The notes under the pieces are model-generated. The model had not been told where the DNA came from and made no database searches. It saw only the letters and a program-made list of their open reading frames with translations. The position numbers were made by a program, and so were the translations under genes. DNA of 64,000 nucleotides from Odontesthes bonariensis. Lineage: Eukaryota; Chordata; Actinopteri; Atheriniformes; Atherinopsidae. How positions within the stretch are numbered: position 1 is the stretch's first letter; each line of letters begins with the position of its first letter. Below, one piece after another: positions 46,801 to 61,286 of the stretch. The DNA is taken from positions 6,777,705-6,841,704 of the forward strand of contig NC_134517.1 of NCBI RefSeq assembly GCF_027942865.1, read 5' to 3'.

Positions 46801-49800
46801 TTGGAATTTTGCATTCAAAGAGATTTCAGATTTTAAAGCAATCTTTGACAGCGGTCTTGAGCAATAGTTCTCCAGGATTTCCTACGGTCTTTATAACCTT
46901 TTCATTAGACTTTGGCAGCTTTATCAATCATTTATAGTTCAGTACTTTGACCTCACCGGTTTATTAAGCTATTTAACACTGTTAAATGTACCTTTCTCAA
47001 GGCATGAATTCGTTTTATGTCTAAACATTAAAAAAAGAAATCTCAGTAAAAAAAACATCTTAAATTGTATGTTTAGGCACTCTGTTACTAGGTTGCTAGG
47101 TGCAAAGACATATGCTTTCTTCCCATCACTTTAGTTGCATCCATGAAAAAAAAAAAGACTGAGATAGCACAGTCTGACAGACACAAATGGTATTTTTGCA
47201 CCAGCAAGGTGATTACCAAAGACTTGGCATAACTCAGTGTGTGGTGTGTCCTGAACAAATAAGGAAACTCAAGAAGTGGAGGACAAAAGAAAGAGGGCTG
47301 ACCTAAAAAACGTCTACAGCAGATGAACAACATAACAATAAAAAATGTCTTTCAGAAAAAGGAAAAGGTCCTGCAAAGTATCCTAACACAAGACCTGAAA
47401 TGCATGTGACCCTCAAATTGAGTGCTTCAACAAAGCCTCATGGAAGGGTGGCTGTTAAGAATACATTCTTAAGTAAGGGGAACAAGTGCAAAAAGGCTGA
47501 GCTATGCCAAATGACACAACTGGATTAAAATCAGTGGCAACAGGTCTTATGGAGGGATGAATCCTGCCTACAGCCCAGACCTCAATATTACTGAAGCAGT
47601 GAGGGATAATGTTGATAGAGAACGGAAGAAAAGGCAGCCAACATCCAAAGAAGAGCTTTGGAATGTCCTTCAAGTAGCCCGGAGAACTATTCCTGAAGAC
47701 TACTTAAATAAGTTACAAAAAGGTTGGTCTATGAGGGTTCAGGCTGTGTTGAAAAACAAAAGTTGGTCATGCCAAATATTGACTTTCCATCTCTTTGGAA
47801 TTATACATTTTTTTAATATACCGTACTTTTCCATTTATGTTCCCAAATGTTTCAATAGATTGCTGCACCAATTTCCCATTTTCCTTACGACAGATAAAGA
47901 GATGGCTCAAGACTATTTCTATGGGCTACCTTTCACTTGTTCTACCCCTCTGTCATTAGACGTACCGTGTCAGTGTCTGGAGGAAGTTAAACACCTGGAT
48001 GAGAGAGAATTTTCTAAAATAAAATGAAAACAAAACTGAGATCATTCTGTTTGGTATCAAAGAGAAGAGGGTCAGCGTTGGTAAATATCTTGAGACTCGG
48101 GCCCTTACAATCACTGACCAAGTTCATAACCTTGGAGTGTTGATAGACTCAGATCTGACTTTCAGCAGCCAGATCAAAGCTGTCACCAAGGCAGCTTTTT
48201 ACCATCTCAGAAACATCAACAGAATTAAAGGTTTCCTCTCCCAAAAAGACCAGGAGAAACTCATCCATGCATTCATCTCCAGTAGACTTGATTACTGTAA
48301 TGGTCTTTTAACTGGACTTCCCAAAAAGAGCATTAAACATCTGCAGCTCATCCAGAACGCTGCTGCTAGAGTTTTAACCCAGACTAAGAGATCTGAACAC
48401 ATCACACCAGTTTTACAATCTTTACACTGGCTTCCAGTCAGTCACAGAATAGATTTTAAAAGCCTGCTACTGGTTTACAAATCCCAGAATGGTTTAGGCC
48501 CAAAATACATCTGTGATATGTTCAGAGAATATAAACCTAGCAGAGCTCTTAGATCCAAGGTCAGCTGGTCAAGACCAGAGTGCAGACTAAACATGGAGAA
48601 GCAGCATTTAGCTGTTATGCTGCAAACAAGTGGAACAAACTGCCAGTGGAGATTAAACTTTCACCAAATGTAGACATTTTTAAATCCAGGTTAAAAACAG
48701 TTCTTTTCTCATGTGTCTATGCATGAAATCTGCACGATATCTTTTAATTTATCTGGACTGTTGCTTGTTTTTAAATTCATTTAAATTATTTTAATTGTTT
48801 CTCTTTATATTCTTTTATGTATTTTTTAATGCTTCTTACACTCCCTGCTCCAATGTTTTTATTTTATGTGAAGCACTTTGAATTGTTTTGTACATGAAAC
48901 GTGCTATACAAATAAATTTGATTTGATTTGATTTGATTAGATGTCTGCCCTGTTGTTTCTGAGTGGTCCCCTTTATCTCAGATGCAACATCTGTATCATG
49001 ATGTCAAGTTGTCTCTTTTAAGATGACGGCAACCACATCAATTAAAGAAACAAATGTTAGATGAGCATATAATTTGCTGTGGCCATACCAATAAGTTTAG
49101 CCTTTGCACAGACCACAATTTTACAAAAGAACTCTCTCGTAATCCTGGCATGTTGATGCCAAAGTACGTGGTTCTACCATCAGAAAGTCTGGTCAAGGTT
49201 GAGCCTCATGGGAACTGCACAAGAAGGAAACCGTTGCGATAAAACAAGAACATCAAGGTAAGACTGAAGTTTGCCAATGAGCACATAGACAAACATAAAA
49301 AAAATCTTAATGTACTTTGTAGGGATAAATGTCAAATAAATAATCTGGTCAGTGTAACAGGAGATGTGTATGGCATAAACCACAGATTTTGAGCAAAAGA
49401 AGCTCATACCAGTTTTGAAGCAAGGGGGTGTAGATGTCATGAACTAGGGCTACTTTGCTGGAGCAGGGCAATGCAACCTCAGAATCAAAGAATCCACCAA
49501 GGATTTTTCATTGTGTCCGTTAGGAACCTTAGAAAGATCAGACACTATCTATTTTGACACTGAAGTGGAGGGGAACTTTGCAACATGGCAATGACCCAAA
49601 TCGTTCCAGTAAATCCACCAAGAAATGGCACAGAATAGAAATAGCCTAGTCAAAAACCTGGACCTCAAACCTATTTTTATAATGTGAGATTATTCAATTG
49701 GGCTGCGCATGCAAAAACTCCTCAGACATTGCACATCTTAACTCTTTCGGTGCCATAGACGTCAATTTAAAAAAAAAAAACGTTGACTGCCAAAGACGTC

Positions 49801-52800
49801 TATAGACGTCAATTGCGTTTTTTAACGGAGCGGGCTGGGGAACAATCTAGCGGAGTTTGTCACTAAATCTTAGGCTTGTAAACACTAAACAGAGAATATA
49901 CTGGCAAAATTACCCGCAAGGTGGCAGCAGTGCCACTTTGCACAAAAAAAAGCTTGTTTTCTAAATTTTTTGGTCAAAAACAGCTGTTTTTGGTGAAACC
50001 AACCTATGTTCTACTGTCTATTACTAAAGGACTGAAAATGGTAGAAACAAACTTTTTTTTCCTGATGAAAGAAGAGAGTCTACTCTTTCTTTTGGTAATT
50101 TCGGTGTGTACATAGTCATAAGACACTTTTCTGTGGGTCTTGGAAAATCAGTCAAAATACTGTAAAACACTTGGCAGTATGGGCACAGCCCTTTTACAGA
50201 CAGCCGTTTCACTTCCTATTCGCCCCATTATAAAAAATTTGGCTGCAGTTCAGTTGATTTTGTCTGGGGGCGCTGGCGAGCGAGTGCAGAATGATCATTG
50301 GCCATAGGGCTGGCGCTAATAACTCAAAAAATGTCCCCGCTAGCGGCTGAAACCTGAAAATATTACTCTGATTTCTGACAGAGGGATGTTAATTTATATC
50401 GAAAGTACAATAACCTGGGAGTTATAGCTTTCTGTTTTCTTACAGGTCTGGCATTTGCGAGTCAGTCTCCGCTAGCATCTAGCTAACGGAATCTGAAGAA
50501 CGCACGGCTGATTACGACCGGCTGCTTTACGGCACTCGTCCACTGTGCCAGAGTGCTAACCTGGTGCTGCTAACAACAACCAAAGCTAAACCAGAGGCTA
50601 GTCAGAGAGTATGTAAAAGGGCTGTGCTGAAATCTGTAACTATTTGAGCTAACCCTTCTCTGCTAGCTCAGCGCTAGGACTGACCATGCCGTGAAGTGAT
50701 GCCACATAGGCGACGTCACTCGGGATGCAATACTGACAATAAATGTGTATTTTAAACTAATCTAGTGAGTCTAAAAAATCAAACCAAGTGCCGTTTGAAA
50801 GGATAATTTATCCTGCCTTTAGGAAAATTAAAGTGAAAAAATATAAAAAATTCTATCCAAAGCAATGGCTGCATCTAAGGTGGATCTCATAGTATCACCA
50901 GAGAGTTTTGCCTGCTCTGCACTGCTTCGTTGGTGCCCCTAGAGTGCAGTACCACCCGGAAAAAGCCGCCAGCTTTCCCTCTCCTCATAATAGAGACTCT
51001 CTGGTATGGGTCTCTCTGCACTGAAAATGGCTGGCAGCCAATGAGTTAAGAGAGAATTTCATATTAAGGAGTTATGCAAGTCAATGTGGGTTACTGGTCA
51101 TGGGATTATTTCAGCCAAAAGAGAAATGTTGTCTATTGGGATAGAAGGTACTTTCCTTATACCCCTATTTGAACTTTTTCCAAGTAGGAATTGTCTCGAT
51201 GTACTGCATCACATTCATCTATAAATATGGTTTGAAAGAGGATCAAATATTGATTTGTTTATATTTCTTGACAAATAACTAAATATTTAAAGAACTGTCT
51301 TCATTTTCTTGTCATGACTGTTGCAATATATAGTAGAACGTACTGATTATGCATGAGAAGGGGAACCTGTTATGAGGCTTTTTGTCTTCAAAACACCAAT
51401 CATCCAATAAACTCTGAGGTTACCTTCAATCTAGATGGATCCGTGCAGGTGTAAGTGCATTGGTCACAGCTATAAGGCTTCTCCCCAGTGTGAATGCGAA
51501 CGTGCCATGTTATCTTCTGCTTGTTTTGTGTGGAATAATTGCAGTCTGTGCATTTGTACAAGCGCTTGCTTCCATGTGAACGGAGGTGCTGCTCCAACAC
51601 CAGCTGATGGCGACAAGTAAACCGACAAGTGCTGCATTTGAGGGGCTTGCCCTCTGGGGATCCCTCTTCGTGTTCATTCATAAGGTGTTGAGCCAGCATC
51701 TGCCTTGTTTTGGTAGCAAAGTGGCAAAGCTGACATCGATGTGCCAGATGAGTTCTCTGATGAATCTCGAGGCTTTCCTTTGTCTCAAAAGATTCCTGAC
51801 AGGTGGCGCATTTTACCTGTGGGTGCCTGCTCTGTTGGTGGGCCTTCAGTGTGATCTCACTGCTACACGTGTAGTCACACTTCTTGCATAACAAACAGAC
51901 CAGAAGCTGGTGGATGCGCTTGCAGTGGTTTCTTAAAGCGATCTCTGAACTAAACTGGGCGTCACAATGGGTGCAAACGTGCTGTAACTCCCCTGTATGA
52001 CACCTGTGGTTGTGCCGTCTCACGTCGTCAAGTGTATAACCGCTGAAGTCACACAGTGAGCAGAAGTGTTTAGGCTGTTTGTTGTGGATGCGCATCTTAT
52101 GCTGACGTAATTTGGCGACAGCCCCAAAGGTCTTGTCACACATGTCGCAGCCGTGACGGCCAATCCCCGTATGCAGAGATTCATGCTCCTCCAGGCGATA
52201 CCGCCGTGTGGTGCTGAAAGGGCAGTAGCGGCAAAGGTGAGGTTGAACACCTTTGTGTTTTAGTGCAATGTGATGATTCATGCATCGCTCTTGTTTACAG
52301 CTGAAAGTGCAGTGCCTGCAATGCAAATGTCTGGGTTTTGCAACATGAAACTTTTCTTTTTTATGAATATGCAGAATGTGACGAGTTAAAGACATTTTAG
52401 ATTTGGCTACAAATGAACACCAGCTGCATTGGACTTCCCCAGGCTTCATGCAGCCTTTCTTTTCATGGCTCTCTAATGCTCTTTTATTGCATTTAAATGC
52501 ACAGTTTGGACAACCAAAAAGTTTATGTTTCTTAGAAACTTTCACAAGACCTTCTTCAGTCTTCTCCACAATGCCCTCTCCGTCCTTCAGCAAACCATCA
52601 CTGCTTTGGTCATCCATTTTAGAAACCATTTGATTTTCCTTACTGCTCGTAATTTCTCTGCAGCTTGAGAGGTGCCATTTAACTGCTAGTAGCTTGAATG
52701 ATGAGAAACTGCACAGCTTGCATTTAAATTTCCCATCTTTTTTTATGTAAAGGGTCTTTGTCTGCAGGGAAACTTTTCCAAGTTTGTTGATCGATTGTTT

Positions 52801-55800
52801 TTTCACAAGCTTGACATTTGGAAGCTTATTTGTCTGAGTTTTGTTATTCTGACGCTCTGGAACAGCAGATGCAGAGGTATGAGACGTGCATGCTCCCTGC
52901 TCTTGCAGATGAAATTTACGATGTTTTAATGCTGTGGAAATCTTATTTGGTGAGGATAAAAACTCCACCTGATCTGAACTTGTTTCCCCTTCCACTTTTT
53001 TGGACACTTCTTGATCTTTAGTAGTACGCAATCTCTGTGTTTTGCGTGGAAGTGCTGGGCACTTCTTTTTAAGGTGGTTATCGAGACCACGCAACTGTTT
53101 GAACTGCCGACCACAGGCCTGGCACTTGTGTCCCTTTGTCCTGCCATGGCACAAAGATCGGCAGTGCCGCTTTAAAGCTGTCTCCCTAGACGTTACATAC
53201 GGGCAATTGTCACAGCGATAAACATCTTCAGTTGGCACCACAAGCATCTGCACCCGCCCCTCTAAAACCATGGCCTCTGCTTGGTCCTTGTCATGTTTCT
53301 TCATAGCTTTCAGATGCGTCTCAGATTGTGATGGCTGACCTTGTTCAGGCAGAAAAGCAGAATCTTTTGTTTTGCCACTATTTTCCACCTGAGACGTCTG
53401 AGTCTGAACCTCTATGGGATCGACAGTTTGACATGTAATATTCAAAGGCTCACACGCGTCATCAAAATCACTTTGTTCGCACTCGCCTGGCACGGCTACA
53501 TCGTCTTCCTCTGATGAGCTTGAAGGGGCAGAATCCTCTGCCCTTCCTTGTGATGACTCGGGCCTGTTATGATTCAAAATGGGTGCGCTTGCACAGTTAT
53601 TCTTCTCATTTTGCAAAGGTGGGTTTTGGTCATCGTTGGTTGTTAGTGTTGTTAACACAAGAGTACAGTACTGCTCAGGACTGTTGGCAGATGGAGAACG
53701 GTCTGGAACAGCTTCATTAACAACTTTTTGAGCTACAACATTGGATTGCTCTCGGATGTCAGTAGCTGCAGATGAAAGAGGCCCATCGCAAGAGGACTGT
53801 TCGGACTGCTCGTAATAAACTTGTGGTCTTATGTAAAAATCCTGCACAAACTCATTCGAGTTTGTCTCCTTCTCCTTTGCTGCATAGTTCTCCAACCATG
53901 CTTTGTCCCCCGGCACGTACCCGTGGGCTTTCTTCTTGTGAAGGAAGAGGCTGATGCTACTGAAGGAGGAATAGATGCAGAGGGCACAGCGAAACTCTTT
54001 CAGTCTGGTGTGTTTGCAGTTCTCGTGGTTCTGAAGTGCCTGTCGGAAGCAGGTGGTGTAGGTGCAGTATTTGCACTTCAACACCACAGGCTGTTTCCCC
54101 TCTCCAGAATGTTTGGACAACATGTGATTGCGGAGCTCATATTTGCGTTTGCAGGCGTAAGCGCAGATCTCACACATGAGCGTTTTAGCCTGATGTCGTA
54201 ATTTGTGGCTGTTGAGCTGGTCCATGCGGTGGCATCGATATGGACATTGATCGCACGAATACCTAGGAGGGGACACAGAGAGCTTGGTCATATTGATGCA
54301 TATAGAGCACTGCATTCTAAAATGCTAAAATAATTGTCAGAAGGCATAAAATATCTTAGGTATTAAGCCATAACGTGCTTTATGCATGGTTGACAAGACA
54401 ATGAAATTGAGAGGAATACAATCTGAGTTCGTACAATGGGTTTGGATTGGATTTTACCTCGCTCTGCCAAGCCAGCTAAGCTGATATCACAGGGCAGTGT
54501 AAAACTCTGCAGACTGCTGATAGGTCAGAGACACCAGGAACCTTTTATACACTATGCCACTAACAGGGTTACACCACTTCCTAAACATAGGGGTGTTTCA
54601 ATTTTGCAAAACAGTTTCACAATAAAAATTAGTGTTTCCTAAAGGCATGAATATTAAAAAAACATCCATCCCTTTTCCTCTTCAGTTACCTTTTACCGGA
54701 CCTCTGCCCACCAGAGAAGCATTTGCTTAAACACCCTAGTTCACTGCAGTCTACTATACGGTCAGCCATTTTGCAATTTCTGTCTGAAATTTCAACTGAA
54801 ACTTTTCATTCACTACAAACCCATCGAGTGGTCCAACAAAAGTAGTGTTACAGAATAAAGAAGCTGTACACTACATCATTAAGTATAGACCATCAGGCGC
54901 TGACAGTGTGCTGACGCAAGCTGCAGCTAGCTGGCACCAATGTCCGCAGCCCATTAAGTGCACTTTTCTTAGCTTGTGAAAAAAAATAATACTCTAGAGA
55001 CAGCTAAAAAATTAAGTGGTTTTTCTCTTTTTCTCGCCCGAGATGCAGGATTTCAGAAACGATTAGCAATATATGTTAAGGAACCCCTTCTGATAAAAAT
55101 AACAAAGATGTTAGAGATAAGTTGTAACGTACCCAGCTTTTTAAATATTTGAATATGAGCTATGATGGTTTCACCGTGGGTCTAACAACAGTTGTTTACC
55201 AACAGTTGTAAACCGTATCCTGCTGGTGTTTTTTTGTGTGAAGCGTGACTGCAAATACAATGTATAATTACAAAGCATTCAAATAGTCATAGTGAAATAT
55301 ATCAGCAGCTGTCTGTCCCAACCCACTAGTGATTCTTCGATATGGTAAATGCATCTTTATGTTTGTGTTTATGTTTATGCATTTAGCAGACGCTTTTATC
55401 CAAAACGACTTACAAATGAGGATATAACATTACAACTAACATCAAATCTAACAATTAGCTACATAGAAGGAAACCACTAGTCAGTGTGTCAGAGGTGACA
55501 GTGAAGAGATAGAGTGCAGGCATAGAGGGAAGTACAGAAAGAGAAAGTGAAGTAGAGGGAGAAATGCATAAACCAGTTCTTATGTAACTCAAATCCTTTC
55601 ACAAAAAACTTTACCAAATACTATTTAATTGTTTCTGTAATTGAAGAACTGTATTTAATGCACACGTTTTGGTCTGACAACCCATAAAGTCTTGGGAGCA
55701 TAAAAAATGCAAGATGTAGGCATAGTTTATTTAAGTATGTTTGGGCCCTCATCGACTGAACCAAATTCACAAAGGAGCCAGAAAAAGATCAATCAGTTGG

Positions 55801-58024
55801 TAAAAAGTCTGAGTGTATTTCATTCGATAACAGCGTGGACTACACAGCTGTAACCACATCATAATTTTTTGATCTATTTGTGCCCAGCAGTCCCAAAACA
55901 AATTTAAGATATAAATCTTGAATGAGAGACGTATTAACCGTCTACCTGAGGTCTCCCGCATGCTTCCTCATGTGAACGTTGAGATAGTGCTTCCATTTAG
56001 TGACATATCCACATTCAGTGCACATAAAGTTCTTATCATCTGAGTGAGTGAGCATATGTCTAGAGAGGTAGGACTCATCTCGACACCTGAAGTCGCACAG
56101 GCTGCACTTGTGGGGCTTCTCACCTGTAAAAACAAAAAACAAAAACAAACACTGAACACAAGTAATTTAAACAGAGTAGCTAAAACAATAAGCTCTTTGA
56201 AAATAAAATGTAAAGACGGAGGATGCCGTAAGGTGAGAATCGTATGATTAAACCACCATCAATTCAATCCTCACCACTGTGCATCAACATGTGTCGCTTC
56301 AAACCACGTTTATGCGAGGTGACGTAGCTGCACTGAGAGCAGCGGTGGATCTTCTCGTTAGCGTGCAAATGTCCAATGTGCTGGTCAAACTCCACAGGAT
56401 TGAATGTCACAAAGGAGCAAAAGTCACAGCAAAGCTTTTTATTACCAGGGTGACCATGACGCTGGTGCTGGAGGAAGACGGTTTTATTGGAGCAAGAGAA
56501 ATCACACTCTGAGCAGTGGTAGGCGAGGTGTGTTCGATAATGAGCCTCCATGTCCAGCTCGCTTTGAAAGATGGCACTGCAGGCGTGGTGACGACACTCC
56601 GCCGCTTTGACTCCATGCACTTCAGCGGTGTGTTTAAGAAAGTCTTTACGCTGAGAACTCTGGAAAGGACAACTCTCTTGGAAACAGGTCAACTGTTTGC
56701 TGTCTGAAGGGATGTTGTGCGCCTTCATGTGAGCCTTGAGTGCCCTGCTTTGGCGAAAGCTTTGACCGCATGTGGGACAAAGATAGTTGTGATTTTTCAT
56801 GTCGTCCTCTGCCTCATCGACATGCACGCTGACGAGATGGCGGCGGATCGCGTTCCTCTCTACAGCAGAGTAGTCACACAAGTGACAGTGATGGATCTTG
56901 TCACCAGCCTCTCGGAGTCTGTGTATGCGTAACTTGCTTTTGCTGGTGAAAAAACGCTTGCATGTGGGGCACTGGAGGCTGGGGTCAGGGAAATGTAAAC
57001 GAAAATGCTCCTGCAGGTGAGAGCGCATCTTGAAGCACCGGCGACATTTCGGACAGGTGTGGGTGCGGTAAATATGCTCCGATCCCTCTGCAAGGTACTC
57101 TAACGGACAAGAACAGATTTGTTAGAAAAGTGCTTGTTAAAAAAGAATAAAATACATTTGTCTTTGTCTCCTTAACAACAGGTCACATGAATCCACCAAG
57201 CAGAAGCTTGCATACCTTTAGATGGGAGAGGTGCAGCACTCATTGCTGAAGTGTTTTCTTTTTTCACTGCCTTTCTTGAACGTTTTGCATCATCCCCTTG
57301 GCTCTCAAGCTCTTCTTCAAATTCATATTGTGGTAAAGATGACATGGATTTCCGTTTTCTATTTTCCCTTGAGGGAACCTGAGTCAGGTGACCTCCATTA
57401 GTGCATACTGTGGATTCCTTTCCTAAGAATAATATGAAATGGACATAAAAATCATGCTCTACCACATATGCAGTTTGAATGTAATAAGAAAATGACAATT
57501 CTCTTTTTGTATCTCAGAAATTTTGTCATTGTATGCTTACCTTGATGGTTATTTGGCAGGTGGTCGTGCTCCAAAATGTGACCACTAAAGTGTTTTGTAT
57601 TTTGAGTGACAAAGTCACAGTGAAAACAGCCAAATGGCATGTGGCTCCTCCAATGTATTTCCATCTCACCCCGTGTGTGAAATGACATTTTACAGGACCG
57701 GTAGGTGCAAGGTATAAGATCCAGACCATGCACTGACATCAAGTGGGCTTGATACACCCGACGGTCTGAGCTGTTGAACTGACAGTTGTGCTCAGAACAA
57801 GCAAATGGGCCTTTCAGTTCATAATTGCTGTGGTTGGTTTTAAAATGGTATCTCAGAGCAACTGGCTTAGAAAAGACTTCATCGCACTGAGAACACTTGT
57901 AACTGTCCGCCTGCCCTTTACTGGGTGCAGATATTTGCCTTTTTGAACAGGGGTGCGAGACAAAAGTAGTACTGTCTGAGAAACTTTGTCCACATTTGTC
58001 ACATGGATATTCCTCTGTCTCCAT
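43824..58024 (-). CDS. znf142: ZNF142, multi-C2H2 zinc-finger protein
   Basis: Seven coding exons on minus: 57541-58024, 57216-57422, 56275-57099, 55946-56123, 51424-54262, 46487-46592 and 43824-44359. All junctions are GT-AG and in phase; total 5175 nt, 1724 residues. About 40 C2H2 fingers were counted: roughly 5 in exon 1, 9 in exon 3, 2 in exon 4, 20 starting in the 2.8-kb exon 5, 1 in exon 6 and 4 in exon 7. Several fingers span splice junctions, such as TYTCTDPSRLK joined to LHMRVH. The human orthologue is a similarly large nuclear zinc-finger protein linked to a neurodevelopmental disorder; its molecular role is not settled. The start METEEYPCDKCGQSF is the first ATG after an acceptor at 58030, so a 5'-UTR intron precedes it. 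Orthology is supported by the PLCD4-ZNF142-BCS1L order. Finger function (DNA binding) is inferred. Confidence 0.93.
44421..46375. mobile_element. Foldback MITE (AGGGATAGTTCGCC family) in last znf142 intron
   Basis: Same family as 7514-8237: identical ends, similar arms, and the same spacer motif (AGCCGCACCTGTTAC). TTAA lies at 44417-44420 and 46376-46379. Without the inserted Tc1 foldback it would be about 675 bp. The insertion sits near its right end, at a TA dinucleotide. No coding capacity. Confidence 0.85.
45042..46322. mobile_element. Tc1/mariner-derived foldback with two 600-bp arms
   Basis: The arms 45042-45641 and 45723-46322 are both exactly 600 bp and almost perfectly complementary (I noticed only a few mismatches), with an 81-bp spacer. 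The element starts CAGTGCACAGTGAAAATGAG and is flanked by TA (45040-45041 and 46323-46324), as in Tc1/mariner. The arms contain part of a transposase gene; on the plus strand the right arm reads KHSSGSDMVWGCMDAI, matching the G-S-x-M-V-W-G-C motif of Tc1 transposases. The gene is incomplete, so the element could only have been moved by a transposase supplied in trans. Confidence 0.85.
46700..47830 (+). pseudogene. Degenerate Tc1-like transposon, transposase C-terminal half
   Basis: Near 47557-47780 the plus strand reads YSPDLNITEAVRDNVDRERK, then SKEELWNVLQVARRTIPEDY and MRVQAVLKNK. This is the C terminus of a Tc1-family transposase, including the N-P-I-E-type region that normally carries the final acidic catalytic residue (here NITE). 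Upstream sequence back to about 46700 looks like the same element but is heavily mutated. It lies in znf142 intron 5. Boundaries are approximate. Confidence 0.65.
47950..48945 (+). pseudogene. L2-group LINE 3' fragment in znf142 intron
   Basis: The frame from 48137 reads VLIDSDLTFSSQIKAVTKAA in two frames' worth of continuous codons, then RLDYCNGLLTGLPKKSIKHL, QNAAARVLTQTKR and LQSLHWLPVSHRIDFKSLLL, conserved downstream of reverse transcriptase in fish L2-group LINEs. The 3' tail has GTGCTATACAAATAAA followed by (TTGAT)n to about 48945. It is 5'-truncated, as usual for LINE insertions, and lies in the opposite orientation to znf142. Confidence 0.85.
48950..49737 (+). mobile_element. Further degenerate Tc1-like sequence
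   Basis: Short blocks resemble Tc1-family transposase coding sequence: SLVKVEPHGNCTRR (about 49180-49225), and AACATGGCAATGACCCAAAT (about 49579), which fits the H-N-D-P-N/K motif. It is too decayed to align fully by eye. It could be another copy, or the remainder of the 46700-47830 element split by the LINE. Confidence 0.4.
49742..51045. mobile_element. 1.3-kb non-coding element flanked by TTAA
   Basis: TTAA lies at 49738-49741 and 51046-51049. The left end reads CTCTTTCGGTGCCATAGACG, and the complement of the right end CTCATTGGCTGCCAGCCATT, a short similar terminal repeat. The interior contains repeated AGACGTC motifs near the left end and no credible ORF. Ends and target site suggest a piggyBac-type non-autonomous element. 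I recall related teleost repeats beginning CTCATTGG.TGCCAGCC. Confidence 0.6.
54263..55945 (-). other. znf142 intron 4 with SINE-like segment
   Basis: This intron lies between the 178-bp and 2.8-kb coding exons. Apart from the SINE-like stretch at about 55370-55470 it holds nothing recognisable. Confidence 0.6.
55366..55470 (+). repeat. Teleost SINE-like tail (TTAGCAGACGCTTTTATCC)
   Basis: TGCATTTAGCAGACGCTTTT, ATCCAAAACGACTTACAAAT. This motif is extremely common in fish genomes as part of SINE and related tails. The exact family cannot be determined here. Confidence 0.75.
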
Positions 58025-58029
58025 CGTGT

Positions 58030-59223
58030 CTGAAAAACAGTGCACAGAGAAAACGAGGTATATATAAAAAAAGGCTTCTTATGCTCATATTTTGGACAAA
58101 TGTCATATAGATACGTAGAATACATTAGAAATCAAGCTATTAGTTTTAGCTATTAGTGGCATGTTGTATTCCTATTCATTAAAACCTCTTCGTAAAGACA
58201 CCAGTGAAGTGAAGATAATAGTAATGTAAAAAATAATGAACAATTACTATAGACACAGATAGATGCTGATAAAGATACCACGATAATAACAATAGAAAGA
58301 TAGTTTAGAGTTGGACCTACCGCCCGTGTTTTCACTGAAAATGTTCAGCTAAACAAAACATCAAGAGGTATTCGTTTCACCGTCTAGCAGGCAGCCATCC
58401 CTAGTTTTTAAATCCATCTTTAGTCCTTGTAACTAAAGCAGGATTCTTATTTTACATTAAGTGATAGACGTTTCAGTTTCACTTAGTGTAATGACATATA
58501 ATTCATATATAAGATTGATAATAAGACAAAGTAGTGCTCAACGACAGCGCAGCCGTTATCGCGAGCTGGGCTAACGTGAGTTAGCTTTTTGTGATTTTTG
58601 CCGTGAAATGTTTTTGTCCCAATTCCTAATTATTAGTTGTTTTCACTGTTTCGGTGCAAACGATTTACAATACAAAATAAACAATAAATTATCAAGCCAT
58701 AGTGTTAATTTAAGGTAGTTTCTATCTAAACTTGCAAGAAAAAAATAATGTCAACACGACACACTGCAGGAAAAGGGAACAAATGATCGTGAGCATTGGT
58801 AAATAGTCGGAATGATATTCTCCAAACACAGGAAGTGTAGTAGAGGTCGCTGCTGCCAATTCCGCCACAATATTGCGTCCACACGTTGCATGCATGGAGA
58901 GTTTAGGCTTCACAAGCGTGATATTCGTATTCAGGCGAGTGTGAAGTGACCAGCGGTAATCGTGTGAGATGAAGACAGAGAAAGTAATTAGGTGGAATAA
59001 ACATTATGTCACATTAAAGATGGGATCATTGATAGCTCGTCACAGTTGTCGTTTGGTTATATGATTCGCAGCTTGCCAGTAAATCTCAAGATAACAAGGG
59101 TGAACATTATCCTTTATCTAGAAACGAACTGGGGTTGACAAATGACGTTTTTTTTCTCCCAGGAAGTGTAACGACCACTAAATATCATCTTGACTTCAAA
59201 GAAGGACTACAAAAGTCATCATC
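58030..59223. promoter_or_regulatory. Putative bidirectional promoter and 5' UTRs, znf142/bcs1l
   Basis: The two coding starts are 1.2 kb apart and divergent. On the minus strand an acceptor (TTTTTCAG) precedes the znf142 start exon at 58029, and a candidate 5'-UTR donor (GGGCG then GTAGGT) lies near 58322. On the plus strand an acceptor (TTTTTTTCTCCCAG) ends at 59162, so bcs1l also has a 5'-UTR intron. The transcription starts probably lie near 58400-58970, where CpGs are more frequent. Promoter sharing is inferred from arrangement. Confidence 0.5.

Positions 59224-61286
<2,063 letters not shown>

Noticed and set aside
53821..54201. 126-codon plus-strand ORF
   Set aside because: Antisense shadow of znf142 exon 5.
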